Below, in pieces: positions 37,249 through 38,153 of a stretch of 38,153 nt of DNA. Made by a program: the position numbers and the translations under genes. Every line of letters starts with the position of its first letter. Position 1 is the stretch's first letter. Below the pieces are notes generated by a model. That model was not told the DNA's origin. It worked only from the letters and a program-made list of their open reading frames with translations, and did not search any database. Source of the DNA: Burkholderia sp. Ac-20379 (GTDB lineage Bacteria; Pseudomonadota; Gammaproteobacteria; Burkholderiales; Burkholderiaceae); NCBI RefSeq assembly GCF_017104645.1, contig NZ_JAAGPF010000035.1:1-38153 (forward strand), read 5' to 3'.

Positions 37249-38145
37249 ATGCGCCGCATCCCGAACTTCGTTCTGCTTAGGGCTTTCGAAGCCACGGCGC
37301 GCCTGCGCAGCTTCACGCGCGCGGCCGAGGAGCTGCATCTGACGCAATCGGCGATCAGCCACCAGGTGCGCGAACTCGAAGAGCACTTCGGCCGCCGCCT
37401 GCTGGTGCGCCGCAACCGCACCGTCGACACCACGCCCGAGGGCGCGCGCCTCCAGCACAACCTCGGCCGCGTGTTCGACGTGATCGAGGCCGCCTGCAAC
37501 GAGGTGAGCCTCGCGCCCACGGCGCAAGTGCTCGCGCTGCACAGCGCGCCGAGCTTCGCCGCGAAATGGCTCGGCCCGCGCCTGCCGCAGTTCATGCGCG
37601 ACAACCCCGACATCACGATCCGCCTGTCGTCGGGCGCGCCCCCGATCGACATGACGCGCGACCGCGAGATCGACGTCGCGATCTCCTACGGCCAGGCCAT
37701 CGAGCGCCCGGCCATCGTCACGCAGGCGATGGGCGCGGAACGCATCGCGCCGATGTGCTCGCCCGCGCTGCTGCAGGACGGCGTCGATCCGCGCGAGGCG
37801 ATCCGCCGGCTCACGCTGATCGATTCGCAACTGAGCCGCATCACCTGGGCCGACTGGTTCGCCGGCAACGGCATCGCGCTGCCGGCCCGCGCGCGGCCCT
37901 CGTTCGATCGCGCCGCGCTCGCGCTGTCGGCCGCCGTGGACGGCATGGGCGTGGCGCTCGAAACCACGCGGCTGGCCGAGCGCGAGCTGTCGCGCGGCGA
38001 TCTCGTGCTGCTCGGCGACGGCGCGTTCGCGCCGCTGCATCGCGAAACCCACTTCCTGTCCTATCGCGAGGACGAGCGCGAGACCGACAAGGTCCGGCGC
38101 TTCGTGCGCTGGCTCGACGCAGCGGCGCGGCGCGACGCCGCCTGA
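37249..38145 (+). CDS. LysR-family regulator, GcvA-like
   Basis: This 298-residue regulator has an N-terminal winged helix RAFEATARLRSFTRAAEELHLTQSAISHQVRELEEHFGRRL (about 10-50) and an effector domain opening LALHSAPSFAAKWLGPRLPQFMRDNPDITIRLSSG, characteristic of the GcvA/AmpR-type subgroup. The stop is at 38145, 8 bp before the window end, so the gene is complete. TGGAG lies 8 nt before ATG 37249. It is divergent from the aldolase-transporter operon, with a palindromic site in between, and is most likely that operon's regulator. Confidence 0.94.
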   Translation: MRRIPNFVLLRAFEATARLRSFTRAAEELHLTQSAISHQVRELEEHFGRRLLVRRNRTVDTTPEGARLQHNLGRVFDVIEAACNEVSLAPTAQVLALHSAPSFAAKWLGPRLPQFMRDNPDITIRLSSGAPPIDMTRDREIDVAISYGQAIERPAIVTQAMGAERIAPMCSPALLQDGVDPREAIRRLTLIDSQLSRITWADWFAGNGIALPARARPSFDRAALALSAAVDGMGVALETTRLAERELSRGDLVLLGDGAFAPLHRETHFLSYREDERETDKVRRFVRWLDAAARRDAA

Positions 38146-38153
38146 TGCCGCTC

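Noticed and set aside
34704..37652. A 982-codon open frame on the minus strand
   Set aside because: It overlaps the MFS, aldolase and LysR genes in another frame and has shadow composition without domains.
1..38153. CRISPR arrays, tRNA/rRNA genes, insertion sequences, prophage genes
   Set aside because: No regularly spaced repeats, tRNA-like cloverleafs, rRNA segments, transposases, integrases or phage structural genes were found on reading both strands.

Overview
The window is high-G+C DNA with the gene style of a betaproteobacterium. The combination of Burkholderia-type porins, many LysR/GntR regulators, ACS-type major facilitator transporters and catabolic mini-operons points to Burkholderia sensu lato, perhaps a plant-associated species; the genus is an inference from gene content, not a measured match. 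No rRNA, tRNA, CRISPR array, phage gene or insertion sequence was seen. It reads as a secondary-chromosome-like stretch of substrate-specific catabolic islands, each with its own regulator.

Region 1 (1-10.5 kb): the tail of an upstream gene, then a fumarylacetoacetate-hydrolase-family enzyme and a MaoC-type hydratase on the plus strand. They face a long minus-strand block: a transporter (MFS2), a four-gene operon (cupin, Ldh2-type dehydrogenase, ABM-domain protein, semialdehyde dehydrogenase), a GntR regulator with two winged helices, and a second near-identical transporter (MFS1) followed closely by a histidine kinase that has no response regulator beside it. One 22-bp operator type (arms GCATTTTGT / ACAAAATGC) lies before MFS1, MFS2 and the cupin operon, and a weaker copy of its core lies at the GntR promoter. 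This looks like one regulon for uptake and oxidation of an unidentified organic acid.

Region 2 (10.8-17.0 kb): a Pgl/YkgB-type lactonase preceded by a translationally coupled 29-codon ORF. Next comes the part I find most likely to be a new system: an orphan betaine-type ABC substrate-binding protein, a LysR regulator, a divergent Fe(II)/2-oxoglutarate dioxygenase and an M24 'pita-bread' enzyme resembling the DMSP lyase DddP. A 52-bp stretch that includes the start of lysR and the dioxygenase promoter is duplicated (44 of 52 bases) upstream of the binding-protein gene in the same functional orientation. This ties binding protein, dioxygenase and M24 enzyme to one regulator. A small membrane protein follows.

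Region 3 (17.1-25.4 kb): LysR and a classical porin; a lipoprotein and a second secreted protein, both beta-propeller-like; a 104-residue protein behind a textbook FliA (sigma-28) promoter; an OprB-type porin behind a Fur-like box; a broken AraC regulator; a GNAT acetyltransferase.

Region 4 (25.4-32.3 kb): a LysR regulator divergent from a catabolic operon: carboxymuconolactone-decarboxylase-like protein, aldehyde dehydrogenase, 3-hydroxyisobutyrate-dehydrogenase-like enzyme, DUF3100 membrane protein and M20 peptidase.

Region 5 (32.3-38.1 kb): a higBA-type toxin-antitoxin pair with palindromes overlapping its promoter, a hypothetical protein that shares an operator-like motif with a nearby GntR/FCD gene, and a class II aldolase-ACS transporter operon divergent from a LysR/GcvA-type regulator.
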